64,000 nt of DNA from Nitrosospira briensis. Its GTDB lineage: Bacteria > Pseudomonadota > Gammaproteobacteria > Burkholderiales > Nitrosomonadaceae. Below, piece by piece: positions 44,292 through 53,456 of the stretch. Each line of letters starts with the position of its first letter. The first letter of the stretch is position 1. Made by a program: the position numbers and the translations under genes. The notes beneath the pieces were generated by a model. It searched no databases, was not told where the DNA came from, and was given only the letters and a program-made list of their open reading frames with translations. Location of the stretch: positions 901,852 to 965,851 of the forward strand of contig NZ_FOVJ01000001.1 in assembly GCF_900115125.1 (NCBI RefSeq), read 5' to 3'.

Positions 44292-45224
44292 TCAGGAATC
44301 GCTGAGCACTCTCAGGTGAGCAGCTGCGCTCCGTCCCAGGGCGGGCAACGCGTATCCCCCTTCCAGAGACGAAACAATCCGGTTGGCGGCATGAACCTGC
44401 GCTACCTCTCTGATTCTTTCCGTGACCCATGCGTAATCACTTTCCACAAGATTCAAGGAAGCAAGATCATCGTCGGTGTGAGCGTCGAAACCGGCCGAAA
44501 TAAATAGCATCTGCGGTTTGAATCTTTCAAGCGAGGGCAGCCAGAATTCGCTCACCACCCTGCGGAATATTTCCCCGCCGCTGCCCGCCGCCAGCGGAAT
44601 ATTGACCATGCGTTCCGACCGTCCCGTGAGGCCGCCATAGGGATAAAAGGGATGCTGGAATATCGAAACCATCATGACCCGGGGGTCATCCCGAAAAATA
44701 TCCTCTGTGCCGTTGCCGTGATGCACATCGAAATCCACCACTGCAATACGCTCCAAAGCATGCGCGTCCATTGCGTGGGCGACTCCGGCCGCAATATTGT
44801 TTAACAGGCAGAAACCCATCGCCCTGTCCCGTTCTGCATGATGGCCCGGCGGGCGAACACTACAAAAGGCATTGTCCGCCTTCTTTCCCATCACCAGGTC
44901 CGCCGCCAGTATTACCGCCCCGGCAGCGCGATAAGCCGCTTTCAAGCTGTGCTGGTTCATCGCCGTGTCCGGATCAAGATATGCCAGGCCGGAGGAACGG
45001 GCCCTGGACGAACTGACGTCGAGCGAAGCAATATAACCGGGTGTGTGCACGCGTTCCAACTGCTCCCGTGTGGCCAATGGCGCAGCATGGCGCTCCAGCT
45101 TGTCCATGAGGCCGCAAGCAGTCAGCGCATCCTCTATTGCCTTGAGCCGCGCAGGGCTTTCAGGATGATAGGGACCCATATCGTGAAGCAGGCAATCGGG
45201 GTGCGAAATAAAAGCGGTGTGCAT
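44292..45224 (-). CDS. Histone-deacetylase-family amidohydrolase
   Basis: 310 residues of the class II HDAC/acetoin utilisation (AcuC/AphA) family. The active site is intact: RPPGHHA (His128, His129), zinc ligands Asp166 and His168 (DFDVHHGNG), and Asp247 (SAGFDAH). Bacterial members deacetylate small acylated amines or proteins in the cytosol. It lies about 120 bases upstream of the binding-protein gene on the same strand. No functional link is evident. Confidence 0.93.
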   Translation of the reverse strand: MHTAFISHPDCLLHDMGPYHPESPARLKAIEDALTACGLMDKLERHAAPLATREQLERVHTPGYIASLDVSSSRARSSGLAYLDPDTAMNQHSLKAAYRAAGAVILAADLVMGKKADNAFCSVRPPGHHAERDRAMGFCLLNNIAAGVAHAMDAHALERIAVVDFDVHHGNGTEDIFRDDPRVMMVSIFQHPFYPYGGLTGRSERMVNIPLAAGSGGEIFRRVVSEFWLPSLERFKPQMLFISAGFDAHTDDDLASLNLVESDYAWVTERIREVAQVHAANRIVSSLEGGYALPALGRSAAAHLRVLSDS

Positions 45225-45600
45225 AGAGAATCTCCAGTAATCCTTCGTGCTTCATGGAACACTCTTTAACAACGGAGGTGCATAAGCGATCTGCTCACGA
45301 GCTGCCCGCATATGGCAGGCCGAGACGACGAAAGAATCGCCAAGCCTGTCTCCAATACGATTGATACGCAGGGTATTGCCTCACAACCGCTTTTGGCGCC
45401 AGGCGTCCCTGCTTGCTCTTTCCGCATCTGCCGCTTCTTCATTGCCTTGATTTCCTGCAAAATTGAAACGATCGTCCAGTCCGTGATAATCTCGGGGCAC
45501 CGATGAAATATTCAAATAACGCCGCTGTTGCGTCCCTAAAAGGCAAATCGGGGACTGATCCAGAGTTATTCAGAGGCTTCCTAAAATAATAAGGCATTCA
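45225..45600. other. Divergent intergenic region
   Basis: 376 bases between the deacetylase and the LapD-like gene. Overlapping short frames on both strands (45266-45506) have no ribosome site. Nothing else was recognised. Confidence 0.4.
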
Positions 45601-47895
45601 ATGTCTCTTTCCCGGCAACTCTGGCTGACTGTCATATTGGTAACGCTGACCAGTTTTACTGGCGGCTTTGCCATAAGCCTGCTCAGCACGCAAAGCTATC
45701 TCGAGCAGCAACTCCATCGGAAAAATATCGATAGCGCCAATTCCCTCGCGCATTCCATCTCCCAGCTAAGCAAGGACCCGGTCACGATCGGTTTGCAGAT
45801 CGCGGCACTTTTCGACAGCGGCCAATACGAAACGATCTCGATCACCTCGCCCGATGGCAGAGTGATTACAGAAAGGGTCCAAGACCGGGTAGACATTACT
45901 GTTCCCGAATGGTTTGTTGATCTCTTCCCTATTCGCGCTGAACCGGGCCAGGCTCAGATCTCTGACAGCTGGATGCATTTTGGTGTCATCAAGGTAGTAA
46001 GCCAGACCCGGCTCGCCCATCTGGCCCTGTGGAATCAAGCGGAAACCCTGCTACTCTGGTTTCTGGCTGCTGGCCTCTCCTGCGGGCTCATCGGCATGCT
46101 GATGCTCCAACGCATCAAAAAACCGTTGTCCACGATGGTCGAACAGGCTGAAGCTATTACCGAACGCCGCTTTCTCACCATTTCCGAGCCTCGCATACCC
46201 GAACTCCGCAGCATTGCACGGGCCACGAACGACATGATAAGACGTCTGCATAACAGGGCCATTGAGGAAACAGCCCGGCTGGAAACCTTGCATAAGCAGA
46301 TAAATTACGATCCGGTCACTGGCCTCGCCAATCGCGAGTACTTCATGAACCGGCTTGCCGAAATTGTGGGCGGCGGAGATACCCCTGACCATGCAGGGGA
46401 AAAAGAAGCTGCACCCGGCACAAGCATAAGCGGGGAAGATGTCACCCCTGGAGTGAGCGCAAGGGTTGTTGCCGGAAGCGGAGACGAGGCACCCGCCGCC
46501 CCGGGCACTGGAAGTGAAGTCGCTGCTACCGCAAGCGCTACCGAAGGCGCCTCAACCGGGGCAACCGCAGCAAGCGAGGGAGATGAAGCGGCCATCCCAG
46601 CCGAGGGTATTGAAGCGGCTCCTGAAGTTATTATCCCGGTCGAGCGCGGTCAGCTTATCGCTCCAAATGAGAATGGCAAAGCTGTCGCCGAACCGGATCA
46701 AGAGGAAGCTGTTCGAGAACATATAGCGGCAGAGGCGAGCAAGCGGCAAAATGGTATTCTTTTCCTCGTACGCCTCAATAATCTGCAAGAGATCAACCAG
46801 AAACTGGGACGCACAGAGACAAACAACCTGCTCCGGCAGGTAGCGGCCCTCATGGGCAAGACCGCCGCCGAAGCCTCTTCGGATAATGAATCTTCCGCTT
46901 CTCTCGCCGCCCGCCTGAATGGATCGGATTTTGCACTTCTCATCCCCGACATGGATGATGCGGGCCGCATCGCCAACCAGTTGACAAGGGAACTCACCGC
47001 TCTGTCCCTACAAACGGGGGAGGCCGTGAAGGATCTGTATCACATTGGCGCCGTTCGCTACCAGCGCGGCGATAAGCTTGGCGAGCTCTTCGCCAAGGCT
47101 GACCTTGCACTGAGCACCGCCGAGCAAACGGGCGTCAATGCCTGGCATGCTATTGCCGCGCAACCCGGTCATCCACCTGCTCCGGCCGTCAATATCGGCG
47201 ATTGGCGGCATATTTTCAAGGATGCATTTGCAGAAGATCGCTTCACGCTGGCTCTTTACCCTGTCGTGGGACGCAGTGGCGCGCCATTGCATCAGGAAGC
47301 GTTTGTTCGCATGCAGGCCCAGCGCAATGGAGGCTGGCTGGAGGCAGGCGACTTCGTCAATATCGCAGTTCGCCTCAGTCTCACCGGCCCCCTGGACATG
47401 GCGGTCATTCGCCATGCAATTGAATCATTGCAGTCGGGTACCGATGACCTCGCGGTCAACCTCTCGATTGAAACCGTCGCTAACTGGGAGTTCCGGAATA
47501 AACTGGCAGCGTTGCTGGGCCAGTTTCCGGATCTGTGCCGGCGGCTCTGGATTGAAGTACCGGAGTATGGCGCCTTTCGCAAATTTGAAGCGTTTCGTGA
47601 TTTCTGTCATACCTTCGGATCGCTCGGCTGCCGCACGGGCATCGAGCATTTTGGTCACCAGTTTAGCGAGCTTCGGCAACTCACGGGTCTCGGCCTGGGT
47701 TATATCAAGGTAGACGCCGCCTTCGTGCACGGCATCCATCAGAACAAGAATAACCAGCGCTTTCTGAAAAACTTGTGCAGGCTGGCGCACGACCAGGGCG
47801 TTGTCGTAATTGCACTGGGCGCACAAGCTGAAGCTGAGCGGAAGGCATTGGTAAAGCTCGGCTTCGATGGCGTTACCGGACCCGGCATACGATAA
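45601..47895 (+). CDS. LapD-like degenerate GGDEF-EAL membrane receptor
   Basis: 764 residues. TM1 is at 8-28, a periplasmic LapD/MoxY-type domain at 30-145, TM2 at 148-168, then HAMP at 170-222. A GGDEF domain follows (YDPVTGLANREYF at 236), but its signature is NGSDF at 440-444, so cyclase activity is unlikely. The EAL part is also degenerate (EAFVRMQ; no DDFG). Such proteins bind c-di-GMP without turning it over and signal outward, as LapD does to LapG. An Ala/Glu/Gly-rich insert of about 125 residues (257-383) splits the GGDEF domain after its first helix. No lapG is adjacent. Confidence 0.87.
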   Translation: MSLSRQLWLTVILVTLTSFTGGFAISLLSTQSYLEQQLHRKNIDSANSLAHSISQLSKDPVTIGLQIAALFDSGQYETISITSPDGRVITERVQDRVDITVPEWFVDLFPIRAEPGQAQISDSWMHFGVIKVVSQTRLAHLALWNQAETLLLWFLAAGLSCGLIGMLMLQRIKKPLSTMVEQAEAITERRFLTISEPRIPELRSIARATNDMIRRLHNRAIEETARLETLHKQINYDPVTGLANREYFMNRLAEIVGGGDTPDHAGEKEAAPGTSISGEDVTPGVSARVVAGSGDEAPAAPGTGSEVAATASATEGASTGATAASEGDEAAIPAEGIEAAPEVIIPVERGQLIAPNENGKAVAEPDQEEAVREHIAAEASKRQNGILFLVRLNNLQEINQKLGRTETNNLLRQVAALMGKTAAEASSDNESSASLAARLNGSDFALLIPDMDDAGRIANQLTRELTALSLQTGEAVKDLYHIGAVRYQRGDKLGELFAKADLALSTAEQTGVNAWHAIAAQPGHPPAPAVNIGDWRHIFKDAFAEDRFTLALYPVVGRSGAPLHQEAFVRMQAQRNGGWLEAGDFVNIAVRLSLTGPLDMAVIRHAIESLQSGTDDLAVNLSIETVANWEFRNKLAALLGQFPDLCRRLWIEVPEYGAFRKFEAFRDFCHTFGSLGCRTGIEHFGHQFSELRQLTGLGLGYIKVDAAFVHGIHQNKNNQRFLKNLCRLAHDQGVVVIALGAQAEAERKALVKLGFDGVTGPGIR

Positions 47896-48009
47896 TTTCC
47901 CTGCTTTCCATTGCAATTCATTGCAGCGCCAACCTTCATTATTGCAATGCCCGGATGTTAAGTCTATAACTCAATAGCCCTTACAAATTAATAATACCAA
48001 GGAGAAAGC

Positions 48010-50160
48010 GTGGCCACCTCACACACATGGAAATTTTTCCGGGCTGGCGGTTTTGATCAGGTGCAAATCGATAACGGCGCGGACTTGCTGGCTTTAAAAG
48101 AGCTGGATCAAAAGTTGTGGGTAGCATTGAGTTGCCCGACGCGCGGCATAGAGTTCGATACCAAAACCCTCGACTTGATCGACCATGATGACGATGCCCG
48201 TGTGCATGCGACCGAGGTGCTGGCAGCTATCGCATGGGCTGGCAATTTGCTGAGGAATCCCGATTTGCTGATCGAGGGTTCGGATCGTGTCGCGCTGGCC
48301 GACATAAACGATAATAGCAAAGAAGGGCGACAGCTGCTTGCTTCAGCGCAATACATCCTGAAAACGCTGGGCAAAGCCGATGCCGCAGAGATCTCTCTCG
48401 CGGATATGTCCGACATCGAGAAGTTTGTTGCGGGCCTGGAATTTAACGGGGACGGTGTAATTCCTGCCGGACAGAGTGCGGATGCCGCGTTGCGCGCAAC
48501 GATTGAGGACATAATCAAATGTCGTGGCTCGGTAGCGGACAGGAGTGGAAAAGCCGGGATTGACCAGGAAACCACCGATGCTTTTTTTGCGGAAGTTGCC
48601 GCCTATTCCGAGTGGCAGGCGAAGGGCGACGGTGATGCACATATCAGGTTTCTTGAGGAAAAAACCCTGGAGGCCGCGGATGCCTTCCGTGCTGTCAAAG
48701 AGAAAGTCAGCGACTATTTCACCCGCTGCCAACTGGCCGCTTATGACGGGCGCGCCGCGACGCCGCTGAGCCGCTCCGCCGATGATTACAAGAGTATTGC
48801 AGCACAAACGTTATCGTCACACAACACAGATATAGCAAGTTTCCCGCTGGCGACGGTGGAGCCGGACAAGCCTTTGCCACTGATTTCAGGCCTGAACCCG
48901 GCATGGCAAAAACAGATAGACGCGTTACGGACGCAAGCTATTGTGCCACTATTTGGCGAAAAGCAGGTTCTGCTGGCTTCGGAGTGGGATGCGCTTTGCG
49001 CCAAGTTTGCGGCGTTTGAAGCATGGCAAAGCGCCAAGCCGGCTTCCAGTATCGAACAATTAGGCAAGGCACGTTTGAGGGAGATATCCGGCAGCAACCA
49101 TCAAGAAGTAATCAATGATCTGATTATCCAGGATAAAGCGGTGGAAAACGAGGTAAAGGCGATACGTTCAGTGGAACAACTGCTGCGCTACAGCCGCGAC
49201 CTCTTCAAACTGATAAACAATTTTGTTTCGTTCCGCAGCTTTTATACGGGGAGAGATAAAGCGATTTTCCAGTTGGGCACGCTGTATCTCGATGGGCGCA
49301 GTTGTGATCTGTGCTTAAGAGTAGAGGATATTGGCAAACACGCGGAGTTTGCCAATATGAGCGGCCTGTATCTCGCCTATTGCGATTGCATACGCAAGGG
49401 CGGTACGGAAAAAATGAGCATTGCGGCTGCCTTTACCGATGGCGATTCGGATTTTCTGATGGTAGGCAGAAATGGAATTTTTTATGACAGGAAAGGCCAG
49501 GATTGGGATGCCACCATCGTGCGGATTGTGGACCATCCGATCAGCATCCGCCAGGCATTCTGGTCGCCATACAAGAAGCTGATCAAGTTTATCAACGAGC
49601 AACTGGAGAAACTGGCTGCGCAGAAAGCAGCCGCAGCGGATCAAAAGCTGTTAGCTGCCGCGGTGATGCCGCCCCCGCCCGCTGCACCGGGTGCGCCTCC
49701 TCCTGCACCGCCAAAAACACCTTTCGATGTAGGAAAATTTGCCGGGATTTTTGCAGCGATAGGGCTGGCGCTCGGTGCTATCGGTGGAATTCTTGCGTCA
49801 CTGGTCAGCGGGATATTGGGCTTGCAATTCTGGCAGATACCGTTGGCGATAATCGGCCTGATATTATTGATTTCCGGCCCGTCCATGATCGTGGCATGGT
49901 TCAAGTTGAAGAAACGCAACCTTGGCCCCGTGCTGGATGCCAATGGCTGGGCGATCAATGCGCGGGCGCGCATCAATATTCCGTTTGGCAAGTCTTTGAC
50001 CAAGATGGCGAATCTGCCGGAAGGTTCGCGCCGCTCGTTGTCCGACCCGTACGCGGAGAAAAAACCGGTATGGCCATACCTTGTTTTGATTGCGGGAGTC
50101 ATCGTCGCTTTGCTCATTGTGTGGCAGATGGGCTTTTTCGGAGTACGCCCGATCGAATAA
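48010..50160 (+). CDS. Large hypothetical membrane protein with EF-hand-like loops
   Basis: 716 residues from a GTG start with AAGGAG seven bases upstream. The N-terminal part has a canonical-looking EF-hand loop, DHDDDARVHATE at about 58-69, and a second looser one, FNGDGVIP near 149-156. The middle is long, helical and soluble. A Pro/Ala-rich linker (about 555-575) leads to three membrane segments near 582-605, 612-638 and 692-712. I do not know the family by name. Calcium binding is suggested only by the loops. The bulk probably faces the cytosol, as there is no signal peptide. Confidence 0.72.
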   Translation: MATSHTWKFFRAGGFDQVQIDNGADLLALKELDQKLWVALSCPTRGIEFDTKTLDLIDHDDDARVHATEVLAAIAWAGNLLRNPDLLIEGSDRVALADINDNSKEGRQLLASAQYILKTLGKADAAEISLADMSDIEKFVAGLEFNGDGVIPAGQSADAALRATIEDIIKCRGSVADRSGKAGIDQETTDAFFAEVAAYSEWQAKGDGDAHIRFLEEKTLEAADAFRAVKEKVSDYFTRCQLAAYDGRAATPLSRSADDYKSIAAQTLSSHNTDIASFPLATVEPDKPLPLISGLNPAWQKQIDALRTQAIVPLFGEKQVLLASEWDALCAKFAAFEAWQSAKPASSIEQLGKARLREISGSNHQEVINDLIIQDKAVENEVKAIRSVEQLLRYSRDLFKLINNFVSFRSFYTGRDKAIFQLGTLYLDGRSCDLCLRVEDIGKHAEFANMSGLYLAYCDCIRKGGTEKMSIAAAFTDGDSDFLMVGRNGIFYDRKGQDWDATIVRIVDHPISIRQAFWSPYKKLIKFINEQLEKLAAQKAAAADQKLLAAAVMPPPPAAPGAPPPAPPKTPFDVGKFAGIFAAIGLALGAIGGILASLVSGILGLQFWQIPLAIIGLILLISGPSMIVAWFKLKKRNLGPVLDANGWAINARARINIPFGKSLTKMANLPEGSRRSLSDPYAEKKPVWPYLVLIAGVIVALLIVWQMGFFGVRPIE

Positions 50161-50254
50161 GCGGACTGAACAGCAACTTATTCAGCATCGTCTATGGACA
50201 CCTTCTCCGGCTCCCCGTAATTAAATTTTCACCTTTACAGGAGGACAGGAGCCC

Positions 50255-51277
50255 ATGAATATTGATGAACTCAAGTCGGTTGCACAGGCCATTGTTGCAA
50301 GGCAGAAGGGTATTCTGGCGGCGGATGAAAGCAATCCCACCATCAAGAAACGCTTTGATCCGATCGGGGTTGAGTCGACTGAGGAAAATCGCCGTCGATA
50401 TCGTGAAATACTATTCACCACAGAGGGTATTGAGCGCTATATTGGCGGCGTCATCCTTTTCGATGAGACATTGCGGCAGAGCTCCCGTGACGGCATTCCT
50501 TTCGCACACCTGCTGTCGGGGCGGGGCATCATACCCGGCATCAAGGTCGATAAAGGCGCAAAGGCGCTGGCACTGCATCCCGGTAACAAAGTCACCGAGG
50601 GCCTGGACGGTTTGCGCGACCGGCTTGCGGAATACAAACAGCTGGGGGCGAAATTCGCAAAGTGGCGGGCGGTGATCGAGATCGACGAGCAGAATGTGCC
50701 ATCCGCATACGCCATCCGCGCAAATGCCCACGCGCTTGCGCGCTATGCCGCCCTTTGCCAGGAAGCTGATATCGTGCCTATCGTAGAGCCGGAAGTGCTC
50801 ATGGATGGCGCCCATGACATCCAGCGGTGCAACGTCATTACCTCGCAAATGCTTGAGAGCGTATTCTCGGAGCTTAACGCGCATGGCGTGCTGTACGAAG
50901 GCATGTTGCTCAAACCGAATATGGTGATTCCAGGGATGAAGTGCCCCCAGCGGACCAGTGCAGAGGAAGTGGCTCAAGCTTCTGTCCGTTGTTTGCGGCG
51001 TTATGTACCGGCGGCGGTTCCGGGTATCGTATTTCTTTCCGGTGGCCAGAGTGCGGAAGACGCAACGGACAATCTGAACGCCATGAACGCCATGGATGCC
51101 AATCCGCCATGGCAACTAAGTTTCTCTTATGGGCGGGCGCTGCAAGCGCCGGTTCTCACCGCCTGGAAAGGGCAGGAAAGCAACGTGGCCGAAGCGCAGC
51201 GCGCATTCTCCAAACGCTGCCAGCTTAACGGTTTGGCTCGGGAAGGAATATATAGCCGGGCAATGGAAAACAGATAA
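50255..51277 (+). CDS. Fructose-bisphosphate aldolase class I
   Basis: 340 residues, the eukaryote-type class I aldolase. The Schiff-base lysine is Lys220 in MLLKPNMVIPG. Other landmarks are GILAADESNPTIKKRF, WRAVIEID and VFLSGGQSAEDA. It cleaves fructose-1,6-bisphosphate into triose phosphates reversibly in glycolysis, gluconeogenesis or the Calvin cycle. AGGAGG lies eight bases upstream. It is followed at 21 bases by crcB on the same strand. Confidence 0.96.
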   Translation: MNIDELKSVAQAIVARQKGILAADESNPTIKKRFDPIGVESTEENRRRYREILFTTEGIERYIGGVILFDETLRQSSRDGIPFAHLLSGRGIIPGIKVDKGAKALALHPGNKVTEGLDGLRDRLAEYKQLGAKFAKWRAVIEIDEQNVPSAYAIRANAHALARYAALCQEADIVPIVEPEVLMDGAHDIQRCNVITSQMLESVFSELNAHGVLYEGMLLKPNMVIPGMKCPQRTSAEEVAQASVRCLRRYVPAAVPGIVFLSGGQSAEDATDNLNAMNAMDANPPWQLSFSYGRALQAPVLTAWKGQESNVAEAQRAFSKRCQLNGLAREGIYSRAMENR

Positions 51278-51298
51278 CTTGCAAGAACCGATGAACTG

Positions 51299-51685
51299 AT
51301 GGGTGTCTACGCGATAGCGGCAGTAGGGGCTGGCGCGGCGCTTGGTGCATGGTTGCGCTGGTGGTTTGGCATAGCCTTGAATCCGGTCTTTCCCACCCTT
51401 CCGCTGGGCACGCTGACAGCCAATCTGGCTGGGGGTTATCTCGTCGGCATTGCCGTTGAATATTTTCATCATAACACCGTCCTTCCACCCGAAGCGCGGC
51501 TATTCATTATCACCGGATTTCTTGGCGGGTTGACCACCTTTTCCACTTTTTCGGCTGAAACGGTTACGCTGCTGTTACGGGAGCAATATGGCTGGGCCTG
51601 CATTATTGTTTTTTCGCACCTGGCTGGTTCCTTGACAATGACAGTCCTGGGGATAATGACGATCAAATGGCTGGCGCAGCAATAA
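51299..51685 (+). CDS. crcB: CrcB/Fluc fluoride channel
   Basis: 128 residues with four membrane segments. Fluc signatures are GAWLRWWFG, PLGTLTANLAGGYLVG (pore Asn) and ITGFLGGLTTFSTFS (Phe box). It exports fluoride passively as a dual-topology dimer. The next gene is a DUF190 protein, a usual companion. I saw no fluoride riboswitch upstream, and the aldolase gene precedes it closely. Confidence 0.94.
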   Translation: MGVYAIAAVGAGAALGAWLRWWFGIALNPVFPTLPLGTLTANLAGGYLVGIAVEYFHHNTVLPPEARLFIITGFLGGLTTFSTFSAETVTLLLREQYGWACIIVFSHLAGSLTMTVLGIMTIKWLAQQ

Positions 51686-51753
51686 TACGGGAGGCCATGG
51701 GCAGGTTGGCCTGAAAGCTGAAGTGGGGGGACGAAAACGGAAAGGAGGAGACC

Positions 51754-52083
51754 ATGCAGGGGACCTTTCTCAAATTCTACGTAAGCGAATACCGCGAACA
51801 CAAGGGCATTCTTTTATTCGAGTGGCTCCTGGAACGCGCAAAAAGATTCGGCTTTAACGGTGGCACGGCCATGCGCGCGATAGCCGGTTTCGGGCGTCAT
51901 GGAGTGTTGCACGAAGAAACCTTTCTTGAGCTCTCGGCTGACCTTCCGGTCGAGGTGAGCTTCGTCCTGAGCGAGGAGGAAGCCGCGCAGTTTCTCGATT
52001 TGCTGCAGGCAGAAGACGTGGACCTGTTTTACGTCAAATTCCCCGTTGAGTACGGATTTTTGCCATTCATAATACAAGATTAA
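51754..52083 (+). CDS. DUF190 family protein
   Basis: 109 residues, PII-like fold family DUF190. Signatures are FYVSEYREHKGILLFEWLLERAKRFG, GGTAMRAIAGFGRHG and a C-terminal FYVKFPVEYGFL. These small cytosolic proteins are frequently encoded beside crcB and are thought to regulate transport. GGAGG lies nine bases before the ATG. Confidence 0.92.
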   Translation: MQGTFLKFYVSEYREHKGILLFEWLLERAKRFGFNGGTAMRAIAGFGRHGVLHEETFLELSADLPVEVSFVLSEEEAAQFLDLLQAEDVDLFYVKFPVEYGFLPFIIQD

Positions 52084-52141
52084 ATAATGATGCCGGACTC
52101 CCGCCGGTCTGGCGTGGTTGTAAGCTGATGAAAAAAATCTT

Positions 52142-52273
52142 TTACTTTTTTCCGGCTTGCACCCATGCGAGAGTGGAACGAATGGGGGAATCGCCCTCAG
52201 GCGCGGTGGATGTTCGTTCCCCACTCCACGTCATGCCAATTACCAGTGCCACGATAATGATTTTCACGCGCAT
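52142..52273 (-). CDS. 43-residue exported peptide, copy 1
   Basis: From ATG at 52273: MRVKIIIVALVIGMTWS, a short hydrophobic signal-like segment, followed by a hydrophilic variable tail ending in KK. Length and N-terminus match the peptide at 52948-53079 exactly (both 43 residues, shared IIIVALVIGM). The tail is diverged, which supports a translated gene pair. The ribosome site is weak (GGAAA). It is preceded by a terminator and a structured leader. The product is probably inserted in or exported across the inner membrane. Function unknown. Confidence 0.6.
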   Translation of the reverse strand: MRVKIIIVALVIGMTWSGERTSTAPEGDSPIRSTLAWVQAGKK

Positions 52274-52318
52274 GTTTCCATTGTTGAACAACATTATTAC
52301 AATTTGAGCGGTGTACGT

Positions 52319-52353
52319 AAAAAAAGCCCGGCGCAGGGTCACTGCTGCCGGGC
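52319..52353 (-). terminator. Intrinsic terminator inside leader, copy 1
   Basis: On the minus strand GCCCGGC and GCCGGGC (52326-52332 and 52347-52353) pair and are followed by seven T. It ends the structured leader about 45 bases before the 43-residue peptide. Confidence 0.8.
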
Positions 52354-52483
52354 CGTGGCGTTTGCTGCAGTGGGGAAGTTGGCTCTTGCCGCCAGCCCAT
52401 CCCCAATTGCATCTTACCCTTTCGAGGCGGCTTGCCTATTGGACTAAGGTACTACTCTGGAGTAGTTGGATAGTGTAAGGTTC
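52354..52483 (-). ncRNA. Structured leader or small RNA, copy 1
   Basis: Shares ordered blocks with 53161-53284: GAACCTT, GTCCAATAGGCAA, GGTAAGATGC and CAAACGCCAC, all before a terminator. The plus-strand arms TGGGGA (52371-52376) and TCCCCA (52400-52405), and the inner GGCT (52381-52384) and AGCC (52394-52397), can pair. The second copy keeps the pairing with different bases. It may be a riboswitch controlling the downstream peptide or a free small RNA. No known class was recognised. Confidence 0.6.
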
Positions 52484-52947
52484 GAGGAAGCTTCGTAATG
52501 ATGCGAAGCTGACACTTCGCAGGGGTACAACTGAGTAGACCGGGTTATGCCCGGGTATCAAAAATGTCGGGGTGCGGCGACGGAAATCGTCCACATTCTG
52601 AAAGATCGATAGCGGTACGCCAAATATATTGACGTACTGGTTTCCGGGATTTTCTGGGGCTCCAGATTGAATTCTGCGTTATTTGAGTCCGACTGTTTCA
52701 GCATTGCACCATCCTGATTAGGTCGTTCCGTTCATGCTATATTTTCCGCGTCATGTTCACCCCGCGCCCCTCCGCAGGGTATGACAACGAGATCAATCCC
52801 CAATGTGGGAGTCAGCGCCACGTAACGCAATCGTACCTGAAAATTCAGCATGGCAATTCAATCCTGCTTAATTGGTCGCGCTACCGACATCAAAGGCCAC
52901 GTAATCGCCTGTAAGTAAAAATTGAGTAGCTTACCGTTCCTGCCAAT
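52484..52947. other. Spacer between the two copies
   Basis: No gene recognised. A 7-bp inverted repeat AGCTTCG...CGAAGCT lies near 52488-52509. The promoter of copy 1 should be at the left end of this stretch on the minus strand. Confidence 0.4.
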
Positions 52948-53079
52948 CTACTTCTTTTCCCCCTGCCCCGACGCGAGGGCGATACGAACCGAGGCACCGC
53001 CATCCGCTTTACTCGACGCTTGCTCATTACTCCATACCATGCCGATTACCAATGCCACGATAATGATCTTTGCACGCAC
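52948..53079 (-). CDS. 43-residue exported peptide, copy 2
   Basis: From GTG at 53079, with AGGAG seven bases upstream: MRAKIIIVALVIGMVWS followed by a Ser/Ala/Gly-rich tail ending EKK. It is the same length as copy 1, with a conserved hydrophobic N-terminus and a diverged tail. The good ribosome site argues that this frame is translated. The upstream in-frame ATGs lack a ribosome site. Confidence 0.65.
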   Translation of the reverse strand: MRAKIIIVALVIGMVWSNEQASSKADGGASVRIALASGQGEKK

Positions 53080-53126
53080 GCTGCTACTCCTGAATGACAT
53101 TATGACTATAACGGCAGGAAATCGAG

Positions 53127-53160
53127 AAAAAAAAGCCCGGCGCAAGATCGTTGGCCGGGC
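53127..53160 (-). terminator. Intrinsic terminator inside leader, copy 2
   Basis: GCCCGGC (53135-53141) and GCCGGGC (53154-53160) pair and are followed on the minus strand by eight T. The stem is identical to copy 1 while the loop differs. Confidence 0.8.
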
Positions 53161-53284
53161 AGTGGCGTTTGTTGCAACCGGGTCAGCTATTTCTCCCGTT
53201 AGCCATACCCAAGCCGCATCTTACCCCTTCTGGGTTTGTTGCCTATTGGACTGAAGTACACTCTCGCGATCCACCGAAAGGTTC
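53161..53284 (-). ncRNA. Structured leader or small RNA, copy 2
   Basis: Same block order as copy 1. GGGT (53180-53183) pairs with ACCC (53207-53210), replacing GGGGA/TCCCC of copy 1. An inner stem (53085-like spacing, at 53185-53189 with 53200-53204) is 5 bp on the minus strand including one G-U. A short hairpin with CCC/GGG replaces CCT/AGG. These compensatory changes support a conserved RNA fold on the minus strand. Confidence 0.6.
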
Positions 53285-53456
53285 TCCTGACTACCGCCCC
53301 CATATAGTTGAAGTCATTACGAAGCCGATTTTCCATTGGTGACCCGCCTTAGCTTTTACGGGTTTTTATGCTATACATAATTGCCACTCTACCACTCCAT
53401 ACGGCCTGAAACCGGTCAAGCACGGCACGGCGCCGCCGGAACGAAAGGCCAACCCT

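Noticed and set aside
51278-51298. Fluoride riboswitch before crcB
   Set aside because: Only 21 bases separate the aldolase stop from the crcB start, too short for the aptamer.
52354-53284. Match to the c-di-GMP-I (GEMM) riboswitch
   Set aside because: The GGCAA and GAAA-type hairpin look similar, but the ACGCAAAGC block and the second helix with the tetraloop receptor are missing, and the second copy has no GNRA loop.
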